Both the position numbers and the translations under genes were made by a program. From contig NC_070570.1 in the NCBI RefSeq assembly GCF_026914185.1, positions 1,426,001 through 1,490,000 of the forward strand: a stretch of DNA of 64,000 nt, written 5' to 3'. The notes beneath the pieces are model-generated. The model was not told where the DNA came from. It searched no databases and saw only the letters and a program-made list of their open reading frames with translations. Source of the DNA: Puccinia triticina (lineage: Eukaryota; Basidiomycota; Pucciniomycetes; Pucciniales; Pucciniaceae). This document shows positions 1 to 9,349 of this stretch, one piece after another. How positions within the stretch are numbered: position 1 is the first letter of the stretch; every line of letters starts with the position of its first letter.

Positions 1-2552
1 TTATTCAGTGTGTCACTCGCCCAGATGTAACTGAAGCCCCAGAAAGACTTATCCAGCTTGCTGTCGATCAGAAGAGTGCGCCCCATGTCATTCAGCGTCC
101 TATTGTACCGCTCAATCGCCCCATTCTGATAATGGTGGTATGGAAGCGCCCGTTCAGCAGTTATGCCCCGGTCTACTAGGAAATCAAGGAAAACTTTGCT
201 GTTAAATTCCCCGCCATTGTCGCTGTGGATCGTTTTCACCCTGTCGCCCGTGATCAACTCCCAGCGCTTGATGGTCGCGATCAGCAGACCACATGATTGA
301 TCCTTAGTCTTCATAACCTTTGCTTTGGAGTACCCGGTACCAAGATCCCGGACTGTGAGCACAAACGACCCCCCATTGAAAGTCGGCACTTGGAACGGAC
401 CTATAATATTGCAGGAGATGATAGAAAGCCTGTTGATAACCCGGTCAGTACTCCCTAGTCGGTTTGTCAGTACACTCTTGCTGATAGCGCAATTCGCGCA
501 TTTGATACTACCAGGTGGGAGGACTCTTGGTAGTCCAATAACCTGGCCAAGTTTACACATATGTCTTATGGTCCTCAGGCTGGCGTGGCCAAAGATACAA
601 TGCCAATATACCAGTGTTTTTTCATTTGTTGTCAGCTCCTTGCCATCAAAACTCTCAGCTTCTGGCACATCGACTGGGATCACAAAAGGAGGTTTTATTT
701 GCAGGCGCTCTGGGGTAGAAACAGGACAAAAGGAAACGACAGGTCTGGTTCTCAGGGGAATAACAGGAGGGATAGGGCACGCGATCGTGGCAGGGTTGGT
801 CAAAGGTTTCGGGAACACCCATTTATTCTGGTGTTTGACAAAAGGACACGAGAAGAGATGCTTTTTGTCTCTTCCAAAAATCTCATAGGAGTCACGTTCT
901 ACATCATACGTAAAGTAACAGTCAGCTTTTCTGATTGCAGCTAGCGAGATCAAAGTCGTCCTTGCTAGCTTACAGTATAGCACCCCATGGACAGTAACCC
1001 GTTGGTTGTCAGCGCCACTGAACTGCAGGTCGCCTTGGCCTGTGATATAGGCGGCATTTCCTTCGGTGGCTACTTTAAGAGGAATGGGGATGGGTAATGA
1101 GCGGAAGTTGAAGAAAAAACTGCGGTCACCACAGAGGTGTTGAGACGCACCAGAATCCACAATGGGAGCTCCATCGGCCATGTCAACGTTGATTTGGCCA
1201 AAGTGTAGATCCGCCAGATCGTCGGCCAAGTCTCCCAGTTCCACAATGCTGGCACCTCCCCCAGAGTCATTGCCGGAGGTTCCCACATCTGCCATCCTCG
1301 CGCTGGCAGGGGTCGGTCTGCCCATCGGATTTTGACTTTGATGCGCTTGATCAACCCGCTGAAGTCGATATTGAGGCCGATAAGAATCGCCTCTCTGGCG
1401 TTCGAAACTTCCCTGCCGAGGACCGGGTTGTTGGCCCGTGGCTTGTTGGAACTGCCGGCCGGGAGGGGTCACAGTCGGGTAGGTCCCTACTGAACCGGCC
1501 GGGGCCACGATCGGATAGAAAGGCTGGAAACCGGATTGTTGAGTGACCGGGTACCGATTGTATGGGCGAACGACCGGAGGACCCCTATTGAAGTTGCGGG
1601 GTTGTTGGCCGGACTGTCGGAGCGGGCAATGTCGGAGTTGGTGGTCCGGGGATCTGCAAAGAAAACAAACACCCGCCTGCATCACTTGAAAATCCGCCGC
1701 ATCCGGCATGTTGTCGAGATTCATCGGTGCTGCAGGGATTGCCGCATTCAGCCTTTCAGGCTGCATGTTCGTTGTCGCCGCCTCCGCCCTCATTGCTAAA
1801 GGGGTCTCCTGCACCCCAGCCCGGTCTGGGCCTCGCGCCTCAGCTTGATTCCGCATGTTCGAGCGAACCTGTCCAATTGTCCTGACAATGGTGTCGAAGT
1901 CGTCCACTGTTTTGGACCTCGATTGGCTCATTGACAGCTCCACTCGCCGGTCCACTTCGTCCATTAGCTCCGGGTCCAAGCCGAGGCCGTTTTGTAGGAT
2001 CAGTCCAGCAATTTCATCCCGCGTCAAGCTGATATTCATCCTGCGTAGCTCGTCCAATTCGTCATTGATGGCGTTGCTAATCGTACCTGTTGTAGGATGA
2101 TCGCAAATGTTGAAGCGCAACAGTCGTTGAAAGGCTGCAATCTGGCCACCGCGGCTGATGACATTGAACCGGAGTCGGATTTCTGCGAACATCCCATACA
2201 CTGTTGGGAAGCGACTAAGAGAGCGCCTGAGAGAACGATCCACAGATGATAGGAGAATCGATCTTGCAATACGCTCGTGAAGGGGACCGGTGGATTGATA
2301 CATAAGATAATCCGGGTCGTTGATGGCGTCGCGCAGTCGCTCCTCGATGAAGTCGCCCCAAGCGCCAAAATTGCTCCCGTCAGCAAGCAGTTGATCTTCA
2401 TCTCTGATCTGGCCTGTGATGGCCGATATGATGCCGGCCGCATTTCTGTCGTCCGCGATATTTATCTGCGCTGGCAGTCTCGGAGGGGGAACAGCGGGAT
2501 CCACTGCACCCTCAACATTCGGATCGTCGGCCGCAACGTTGTTGCGGTTCAT
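1..2552 (-). CDS. Ty1/copia retrotransposon Gag-Pol polyprotein, 3' part cut by window edge
   Basis: One open minus-strand frame of about 850 codons runs from an ATG at 2552 to the window edge without a stop. Domains in order: Gag-like N-terminus; a zinc knuckle CX2CX4HX4C (CFLCRSPDHQLRHC, near 1630-1670); an aspartic protease motif VDSGASQHLC (near 1150); a GAG-pre-integrase HHCC zinc finger (H...H then CANC, near 500-640); and the start of the integrase core with IHSDNGGEF (near 220) and NGAIERYNRTL (near 110), which supply the second D and the E of DDE. Protease before integrase, with no reverse transcriptase before integrase, is the copia order. RT and RNase H would lie to the left, outside the window. 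The long intact frame suggests a young copy. Any plus-strand reading frames here are shadows. Confidence 0.93.
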   Translation of the reverse strand, partial: MNRNNVAADDPNVEGAVDPAVPPPRLPAQINIADDRNAAGIISAITGQIRDEDQLLADGSNFGAWGDFIEERLRDAINDPDYLMYQSTGPLHERIARSILLSSVDRSLRRSLSRFPTVYGMFAEIRLRFNVISRGGQIAAFQRLLRFNICDHPTTGTISNAINDELDELRRMNISLTRDEIAGLILQNGLGLDPELMDEVDRRVELSMSQSRSKTVDDFDTIVRTIGQVRSNMRNQAEARGPDRAGVQETPLAMRAEAATTNMQPERLNAAIPAAPMNLDNMPDAADFQVMQAGVCFLCRSPDHQLRHCPLRQSGQQPRNFNRGPPVVRPYNRYPVTQQSGFQPFYPIVAPAGSVGTYPTVTPPGRQFQQATGQQPGPRQGSFERQRGDSYRPQYRLQRVDQAHQSQNPMGRPTPASARMADVGTSGNDSGGGASIVELGDLADDLADLHFGQINVDMADGAPIVDSGASQHLCGDRSFFFNFRSLPIPIPLKVATEGNAAYITGQGDLQFSGADNQRVTVHGVLYCKLARTTLISLAAIRKADCYFTYDVERDSYEIFGRDKKHLFSCPFVKHQNKWVFPKPLTNPATIACPIPPVIPLRTRPVVSFCPVSTPERLQIKPPFVIPVDVPEAESFDGKELTTNEKTLVYWHCIFGHASLRTIRHMCKLGQVIGLPRVLPPGSIKCANCAISKSVLTNRLGSTDRVINRLSIISCNIIGPFQVPTFNGGSFVLTVRDLGTGYSKAKVMKTKDQSCGLLIATIKRWELITGDRVKTIHSDNGGEFNSKVFLDFLVDRGITAERALPYHHYQNGAIERYNRTLNDMGRTLLIDSKLDKSFWGFSYIWASDTLN

Positions 2553-3345
2553 GATGTTTCGGATCAAGGAAAAGAAAGAGGGGGTGGTTGTGAAAAGGAA
2601 AGATGGGAAAAAGAATTGAAGTCAAGGGAAAATAGGAGAGAGGTGCTTGGGAAAAAACTGATGTTGAGAATAATTGGAAATGGAGGTTCGGGGAAAAAGG
2701 GAAAGGGAATAGGGGTTTTTTTTATTTTTTTTTTATGTATTTTAATCGGAGGACGAAGTGAACTGGAGAGGAAAGGAAAGGTGTAAGTATATGGAAATAC
2801 GGTAGATACATTCTAAGAGGAAAGAAGGTTTGGATTGACGGGGGTAAAGAGGGCAGAGGTAAAAGAAAAAATTGATGATTGGTATCGGCGAAGACAAGAA
2901 AATCCAGAGAAGGGTCGGCCACGTGTCGATATTTGTGAAAACTCTTTTCAGCCCTTGAACTCAGCGTCCTGAGTCAAGATATACACTCGGATAGCAAGTC
3001 CTTGTGTAGCTTATTTGGAGAAATGAGAACAGAGGACTTTCAGAGTTCGGAGAGTTTAGGATAAGAGGATAGAGAAAACGTGATTTGTTTTTGGATGATG
3101 ATCAATCGATCTTCCGCGAAGAGAGTCAGAGACAGACAGAGACTGTAGTAGAAACCTTAGATGTAGAGAGAGAAAAGAGGAGAATGATAACGTTTGGATC
3201 CTTTAGACGAGAATTTGAGGGCTCATAACCTAAAGGAACCCAGAATGTGGTTTGCGGTAGGATAGATAATTTCATGTATATAAAGAGGAAGACTATTTAT
3301 GTACATGCAATTATCTAAGCACAAAAGGGGTCTAGGAGAGAAAAC
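2553..3345 (-). other. Probable untranslated leader and 5' LTR of the copia element
   Basis: This 0.8-kb stretch upstream of Gag has no gene. On the plus strand it is A/G-rich (long GAAAGG and GGAAAAA tracts), so the element's transcribed strand is pyrimidine-rich. A TATA-like motif lies near 3275. The matching 3' LTR is outside the window, so the LTR boundaries and the primer binding site cannot be fixed. A small perfect inverted repeat, TGTAACC-TCACTG-GGTTACA, at about 3349-3368 is one candidate outer end. Confidence 0.4.
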
Positions 3346-3369
3346 TCACTGTAACCTCACTGGGTTACA

Positions 3370-3630
3370 ACAGGAAGCGTCCAAGTGATGCTTGGCACTC
3401 GGAAATGTCCACTGGACATCAAAAAACACCGTCCAGCGGACACTCCCAAGTGAGATTGTCCGATGGACATCTTGATGTTCCACAAAGCTCAGCATCCATC
3501 GGACACTCCAGCCAGAGTGTCCGATGGACACCAAAAACCACTGTCCATCAGACACTCTTGATCAAGAGTGTCTGATGGACACCATGACTCACTATCCATC
3601 GGACACCCAAGCTGGAGTGACCAAAGGAAT
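3370..3630. repeat. Tandem short dyads of the GTCCGATGGAC type
   Basis: About six imperfect palindromes follow each other, each of the form GTGTCCGATGGACAC or GTCCACTGGAC, with paired arms such as CATCGGACACTC...GAGTGTCCGATG around 3495-3535. Each could fold as a short hairpin. No coding frame of interest is present. The same GTCC/GGAC vocabulary recurs at 7150-7300, just outside the right end of the neighbouring TIR element, so this may be one older repeat that was split by later insertions. Confidence 0.6.
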
Positions 3631-3808
3631 TTATCAATTCAACCATTGGAACAAGTCTCCAATGGCTGCATCTTGTACTGTCTAGATTTCAACAGTCCAA
3701 GATGTTCAGCTGCCTGTTGGGTGGCAAGAGGGTCTGCCGTTGCAAACTTGACCCTATATAGATTTTGTTTAGAGACCTTGCACTAAAGGCATGATGTTGG
3801 CGCACACC

Positions 3809-5009
3809 GCCAGCAAACGGCTGATGTAAACCGGATTTTGTCACGCTGATGAAATCCAAACTCAATTTCAAACTTGCGCCCCGGGTGTGTCGTCAATTGT
3901 TGTGGATTTCGTCACCTGCCATTCTCAGTGGCAGGTGCAAGAGGAAAGCACGACCCCCTCGATGGCCGGTGCTAACCGGTCATCAAGGGGACACACACAC
4001 CTCCCTTGATGGCCCGTCTGTACTGGCCATCAAGAGGAACACCCTACATTTTCTCGTTGGCCAGTCAGTACCGGCCAGCAAGAGTAAGGCACTGTTTGCA
4101 CTCTTGATGTGGCCATCCAAAGGTGATGCATATACCCCTCGGTGGCCTGTCAGTACACCGGCCATCGAGACAAAAACACTAAACTCTCAATGGCCCATAC
4201 TGGCCGGCCATCGAGAGCAAAACTATTTTCTCAATGTGTATACACATCACCCTTGATGGCCCGTCAGTACCGGCCATTGAGAGGAACATAATACACTCTC
4301 AATGGCCTGGACTGATCGGGCATCAAGAGGACATACACACCCCACTCAATGGCCCGTCAGTACCGGCCATCAAGAGGAATATACTACACTCTTGATGGCC
4401 TGCGCTGACTGGCCATCACGAGTGCAGCGCTTTGCTCTTGATGACCAGTTGGGTCAATGTGCAAGGTGTGTATGTCCTCTCGATGGCCGATCAGTCCAGG
4501 CCATTGAGAGTGTATTATTTTCCTTTCAATGGCCAGTACTGACGGGCCATTGAGGGTGATGTGTATACACATCGAGAAAAGAGTTTTGCTCTTGATGGCC
4601 GGCCAGTACGGGCCATCAAGAGTTTAGTGTTTTCATCTCGATGGCCGGTGTACTGACAGGCCACCAAGGGGTATATGTGTCACCTTTTGATGGCCGGTCA
4701 GTAGCGGCCATTGAGAGTGCAAACAGTGCCTTACTCTTGCTGGCCAGTACTGACCGGCCAACAAGATAATGTAGGGTGTTCCTCTTGATGGCCGGTACAG
4801 ACGGGCCATCAAGGGAGGTGTGTGTGTCCCCTTGATGACCGGTTAGCACCGGCCATCGAGGGGGTTGTGCTTTCCTCTTGCACCTGCCACTGAGAATGGC
4901 AGGTGACGAAATCCACAACAGGTGACGACACACCCGGGGCGCAAGTTTGAAATTGAGTTTGGATTTTGTCAGCGCAACAAAATCCGGATTACGTCACCTG
5001 TTTGCTGGC
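3809..5009. repeat. 1.2-kb near-perfect palindrome (foldback element) built of hairpin units
   Basis: The left arm (3809-4409) is the reverse complement of the right arm (4409-5009). GCCAGCAAAC at 3809-3818 pairs with GTTTGCTGGC at 5000-5009, and the CCGGGTGTGTCGTC block ending at 3894 pairs with GACGACACACCCGG starting at 4924. Both pairs give the same midpoint, 4409, so there is no net indel between arms. Conceptual translations of the two arms on opposite strands match almost residue for residue, which implies roughly 5-10% divergence. There is almost no spacer. Inside each arm lie many smaller dyads (GATGGCCGGT...ACCGGCCATC). No transposase and no clear TSD were found. The reading frames are by-products of the repeats. 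Confidence 0.85.
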
Positions 5010-5429
5010 TGTGGCAGTTGGTTGTGGACCCCGCTTACCTCACACTGCGACCCGCGAGCGCGAACCCCAGGCAAGCAGGTTGGTGTTCAAGCCCCACTCA
5101 GGCCACGCCCTTCCCCCCGCCCCCTCCACACCCCCCGCATCTGTTCCCCACTACCCACCCAGCTCCATGGCCCCCCGCGATGAGCGCGAGTGAGCAAATA
5201 CACCAGGGCATGGATGGATTTCCTACATTTTTTTCCAACCTGGTGATAGTGGAGGACTTCCCTTTGATTTACACGGCCGTGTAAAGTCAGATCTGACACG
5301 TGTAAAGCCAGATCTGACTCACCTTGTATTTTTTAGCTTTAGAGCTTTTCCGCAGGCTTGAGATGCCAGAATACCTGCCAGATTCACAACCACAGGTATT
5401 CCAGCAACTCGGGCCTCATCCCTCATTTG

Positions 5430-6182
5430 TTAACCCCATCGAGAGTACACAACCCTCTTGATGGCCGATATAGACCGGTCATCGAGAGGACCATCCCTCT
5501 CAATGGCTGGTACAGACCGGCCATTGAGAGAGAGGGCACCACCCTCTCGATGTCAGATCTGTGCCGGTCATCGAGAGGACACAACTCTCTCAATGGCCGG
5601 TACAGACCGGTCATCGAGAGTACACACCCCTCTTGATGGCCGGTACAGACCGGTCATTGAGAGTACACACCCCTCTCGATGGCCGGCACGGACCGGTCAT
5701 TGAGAGGGTACAATGTCCTCTTGATACCCAGTACAGATGTGTCCTCTGTACCAGTTATCAAGAGGACACATCCCTTTCAATGACCGGTCTGTACTGGGCA
5801 TTGAGAGGGTAGGTCATCAAGAGGACAAAACGCCGGTCATCGAGAGGACTCAAGCCTCTTGATGGCGGGTACAGATGTACCCTCTCGATGACCGGTCTGT
5901 ACTGGCCATCAAGAGGGATGTGTCCTCTTGAGGCACAGGCCGGTCATCAAGAGGGCTTTGTCCTCTCAATTGTGCCAACCATTGAGAGGGTTGAATTCTC
6001 TTGATGACCGGTACAGACCGGGCATCAAGAGGGTTGCGTACTCTTGATGGCCGGTCTATACCGGGCATCGAGAGGGTTACGTACTCTCGATGGCCGGTCT
6101 GTACCGGGCATTGAGACGGTTGAATCCTCTCGATGATCGGTCTGTACCAGTCATCAAGAGGGTTGTGTACTCTGGATGGCCG
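5430..6182. repeat. Tandem array of GATGGCCGGT dyads
   Basis: About a dozen units follow the pattern CTCTCGATGGCCGGT, then a short loop such as ACAG, then ACCGGTCATCGAGAG, separated by 8-20 bp linkers often containing ACACACCC. Each unit is its own inverted repeat with a stem of about 14 bp. Sequence varies between units, but the two arms of a unit stay complementary, e.g. GATGGCCGG paired with CCGGTCATC, using G-T pairs. The array continues at 6965-7035 after the nested insertion. Reading frames across it are artefacts of the repeat. Confidence 0.85.
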
Positions 6183-6190
6183 GTACAGAC

Positions 6191-6964
6191 AGGACCCAGG
6201 AAAGCCCCTATGGAACACAGTAACCTAAATTCCCATATTTTTGAAAAATTCATACATTTTTGGGGCTCATTCATACACGTTTTGTGTGTAGGTTCAGAGC
6301 TTGGTCTAAGAATTCATACAAATTTTGTGCCTACGTTTTTTTGGACAGCATTGATGCTGCTGCCAAGGGGGGGGGGGGAAGAAAAGAAAAAAAAAACTGG
6401 GAACCAGACTGCTGTAACTGTTGAGGGGGGGGGGGGGGGGAGGAATGGGGTCACTTGGGCAGGGTTATTAAGAAGGACAGAAAGTGGGATGCAACCTGTG
6501 GATGGATTGGGTGGCGCAGGGGGAGGTGGATTGATATACTTTGTATATAATTGTGGTGGTGGTACTGGAGCCGCAGCCAGAGGGTAGACTTGATTCAGAC
6601 TGAAAAATAATTAGCACTGTTCACGTAAGCTAAACATCAGCAAGATTGAAATAAAGTTTATCCCATTGTTCCAGCCAATTTGGCTGGGAAAGTATGCTGA
6701 TGTATATCTCTCACATGGTCATAGATTTCTTACGTGAACAGTGCTATTACAGACAAGGCTTTCAACCTTAGCTTGAGCCCCTGATTCTCATACATTTTTG
6801 GTTACTACCCCCCTTGCCCTCAGAAAAAATTCATACAATTGAGGTGAGTACCTTTACCGACCAAAATGACCATTCATACATCTGGGGTGCGTAGGTTTTT
6901 TGGTTTTTGACAAAAAAATCATACATTTTGGTTACTGTGTTCCATAGGGGCTTTCCTGGGTCCT
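6191..6964. mobile_element. hAT-like MITE nested in the hairpin array (8-bp TSD GTACAGAC)
   Basis: The ends are perfect inverted repeats of about 36 bp, beginning AGGACCCAGGAAAGCCCC and ending GGGGCTTTCCTGGGTCCT. The 8-bp duplication GTACAGAC is present at 6183-6190 and 6965-6972; the copied bases belong to the loop of a dyad unit, so the insertion split one hairpin. TIR plus 8-bp TSD fits the hAT superfamily. The element is 774 bp, contains G-runs and ATTCATACA-type subterminal motifs, and has no transposase. Confidence 0.85.
6612..6746. mobile_element. 135-bp MITE, TIR TAGCACTGTTCACGTAAG
   Basis: An 18-bp perfect TIR (TAGCACTGTTCACGTAAG and its complement) bounds 135 bp. The core holds CCAGCCAATTTGGCTGG, a 17-bp palindrome. 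A copy of exactly the same length, in opposite orientation and with the same core, is at 49418-49552. The duplicated target is probably TA, which suggests a Tc1/mariner-type MITE. It sits inside the hAT-like MITE at 6191-6964. Confidence 0.8.
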
Positions 6965-7149
6965 GTACAGACAGCTATCGAGAGGGTTGAATGCTCTCGA
7001 TGACGGGTCTGTACCGGCCATCGAGAGGGATGTTCTGTTTTGATCTAGCCGCTGAAAAGTGCGTGTAAAACCAGGGTGTAAAAATCTGGCTTTACAAGTG
7101 CCAGATCTGACTTTACACGGCCGTGTAAATCGAAGGGAAGTCCTCCAGT

Positions 7150-7510
7150 GGCTGATATCCGGTGGACGTTTGCATTCCATCCAGTGGATGCATTCTGGTG
7201 GGACGTCCGCCATCGCGCAATGCAAGTGGCATCCAGCGGATGTTTCCTGCAGCGCCAGAGCTGGACATCCGCAAACATGTCCATATTGTCCGATCAACGT
7301 CCGCGACGGCCCGTGGTGTAGGGACGAAGATCGGTTTATTCTTGAGCGTGCCCTGGGCCTCTTCTTCCAGCCGCTGCCGATCTTTCCATCATATGGCCAA
7401 GAGTTGGCATCGGGGGTTCGAGTATTTACCCGACCTAAGACGGGGATAGCTCGCCGATCATACGGAGCACACCCGAAACAAACCCCAAGAGGACCAGAAG
7501 AACGATTGAA
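7150..7510. other. Intergenic region left of KEI1, no gene recognised
   Basis: It contains short GTCC/GGAC-type dyads up to about 7310 (for example CATCCAGTGGATG), then unique sequence that probably carries the KEI1 promoter and 5' UTR. The frame of KEI1 stays open upstream of its ATG at 7521, but the translation there is not conserved in character. Confidence 0.5.
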
Positions 7511-7520
7511 GTCGAAGAGG

Positions 7521-8786
7521 ATGCAAAACCCACTCTCGTATCAATGGATGACGAACAATAACAAATCGATCAGACTGCTGTCATCATTCCTCGGATTCTT
7601 CGATATCAAACTCGGAGTCACGATCATCTGTCTGATCTCCCTGCTTAACAAAGTCGTCGGCTTCTACGGTATCTTGGCCATCTTTCATGGCGCTAACCTC
7701 ATTCAAGTAAGTTTCGCCCGCTGCATAGAATAAATGACCTATCCGCTAAACTTCTTCTTCCTCTTATTTCTTTTGCTTGGGTAAATGTAGATCTCAATGT
7801 ATTTGTACAACATTCTGACGATCGGTTTGGTAATTTATGGACTACAAGCAACGGGTGAAGTGAACCAGGCTTCTCATCGATATCATCATTCCACAGGAGC
7901 AGAAGAAAAAATCGGATAACACTGCTGACATCCAATCAAATATTATGTTTCAAACCAAAACTCGACTGAATATGATTAAACGCAAACGATCGACCAAACG
8001 TTACCGATGTGATTTGATGTCCAAAAGGAGAACCCAAGACGAACATTTATCTACGCCAATTCTCTGCTTTTAGATCATCTGATTTCAACCCTCTATCTGG
8101 TCTACTTTGGCGTCGAGTGGTACTTCAAAAACCCTCATGATGGCCGAAGAGAGGCCCATGGAGACGCACAAAAAAATGTCGGTAATCAATCCGTTTCTTT
8201 CCCGGGTCCAAACTTGTGACAGAAAAGATTATTACTTTGTTTTATTCAATAAACGCCCCTGACATCTGCAAACTGCCAATAAGGTATCCAAAATCCTGAC
8301 TTGAATTGAACCTGCTGAAAATGATGGTGATATAGATGATGAATCCGGACGCGCCTATGCTATCACCCGAACTGAGGAAACATGCCGCTCAAGCGATCTG
8401 GAAAGAGGAGCAAGGATTCGCCAGTGCGATTTTAGGGCTAGTATGGCTGACGAAAGTGAATAGGGAATCTCTTGCGTTTCGCACCTTTTCTCGAAACTGA
8501 ACCTGACGGGGTGTCCTGTGACATGTGATACCAAAGACTGACGGACGTTTCTCTCTTTTCTTCGGCTGGATCGGTGGCGACCTGATGATGATTATAAAAG
8601 TTATACTTTATCTTTGTCGTTTATTCATTTGCGCTCCATCTACGTCGAGGCACTTACACCGCTCTACCACTCTCTCGGCCCCCATCAACGATATCCACTT
8701 CCTCCCGACTACGAGCCGTCTCACGTACCCTCAACCCCAACTCCTCAAGTGCTGAACTTGGCGTGAATCCTAGCAAATTCTCTTGA
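7521..8786 (+). CDS. KEI1: Inositol phosphorylceramide synthase regulatory subunit Kei1-like
   Basis: Kei1 is a Golgi membrane protein that binds Aur1 and is needed for inositol phosphorylceramide synthesis. The call rests on SSFLGFFDIKLGV, then SLLNKVVGFYGILAIFHG, then the pattern STLYLVYFGVEWYF, and a C-terminal membrane segment with VYSFALHLRRGTY, in the order I recall for the family. Exons: 7521-7706, 7791-7854, 8074 to about 8180, 8336-8455 and 8601-8786. The junctions at 7706/7791, 7854/8074 and 8455/8601 keep frame with GT-AG. The exon 3/4 junction is not resolved: the obvious donor at 8182 would leave exon 4 out of the conserved frame, and a GTCGGT donor at 8178 would fit. Four hydrophobic segments are visible. 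The start ATG is the one just before the conserved region. Confidence 0.75.
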
Positions 8787-8789
8787 ATC

Positions 8790-9300
8790 ATTGGTCTAAA
8801 AACTCTTCCCCCCATTGTTATTATTATTTAGCATCCCTTTTTCTGAAGAACGATCCAACAGCAGCTTTTTTCGATTTCAAAAAACAAGTTAAAATACTTA
8901 CTCATGTGGGATGATGTATTGCATACAGTCAGTCAAATTAGTCGAATCAATCAATTGACGATCGAAAAACTTACGATAAAAAAAGGAAGAGAGGGAAGTG
9001 TGTTATCATACATGCATTTGCTTGACAGGCCTCCACCGATGCGGATATTTATCACCTCTCCAAACCCATTCTTATGAAAAGAAATATATAGAGTTACAAT
9101 CCATCCAAACTGTGCCTCGCATGAAGCAGCATCACTATTTGAGCCTTTGGAAAATGCAAAGTTTGATTGTTCTATATACTATCAATTCAACCAAAGTCTG
9201 TCCTCCATAAATTATTTGGAGCTTTGCGAGCAAACGACTACACATGGGCAAGAAACACTACACCGCCGACAATCACGACAGCAATGAAGATCATATCTCG
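8790..9300. other. AT-rich intergenic region, no gene recognised
   Basis: This lies downstream of KEI1. Short reading frames exist but none looks conserved. On the minus strand a short frame ending at about 9240 encodes a basic stretch followed by about 20 hydrophobic residues, resembling a tail anchor, but no upstream coding exon could be joined to it. Confidence 0.4.
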
Positions 9301-9304
9301 ATGA

Positions 9305-9345
9305 GACCGCCTTACAGTTGATCTTTCAGCCACCTCGAACGCTCC
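9305..9345 (-). pseudogene. Fragment of the CCA1 3' end
   Basis: Thirty bases here (around CAGTTGATCTTTCAGCCAC) match the 3' coding end of CCA1 at about 14803-14832 with two differences. The fragment still translates as RWLKDQL and then meets a stop, where CCA1 has KWLKDQLQAGL. Nothing else of CCA1 is recognisable nearby. It is probably left over from the local duplication that also produced the OTU pair. Confidence 0.6.
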
Positions 9346-9349
9346 TGGC

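Larger units (their letters stand above)
5250..7147. mobile_element. Non-autonomous DNA element with 46-bp TIRs (TGGAGGACTTCCC family), cargo hairpin array
   Basis: The left end begins TGGAGGACTTCCC and continues through TTTACACGGCCGTGTAAAG to AGATCTG. The reverse complement of the right end matches it at 45 of about 46 positions. There is no transposase: the interior is a dyad array (5430-6182, resuming 6965-7035) split by a nested MITE. The GTGTAAAGCCAGATCTG motif is repeated just inside both ends. No convincing TSD was found (flanks GGTGATAG and GTGGCTGA). Two short relatives with the same terminal 12 bp are at 48898-49045 and 63357-63496. Confidence 0.8.

Noticed and set aside
325..944. 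Long plus-strand frames opposite the copia element
   Set aside because: They are shadows of the minus-strand Gag-Pol, whose motifs are unmistakable.
3849..4933. Protein-coding genes in the palindrome arms
   Set aside because: The matching translations on opposite strands only reflect the inverted repeat.
5430..6182. CRISPR-like regular array
   Set aside because: The units are self-complementary and degenerate, linkers are similar rather than unique, and the genome is eukaryotic.
8140..8160. GATGGCCG in KEI1 exon 3 as a dyad-family member
   Set aside because: There is no complementary partner arm next to it; it is part of a conserved coding exon.
9240..9345. Tail-anchored SNARE-like C-terminus on the minus strand
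   Set aside because: The frame overlaps the CCA1 fragment in another frame and has no upstream SNARE motif or splice partner.
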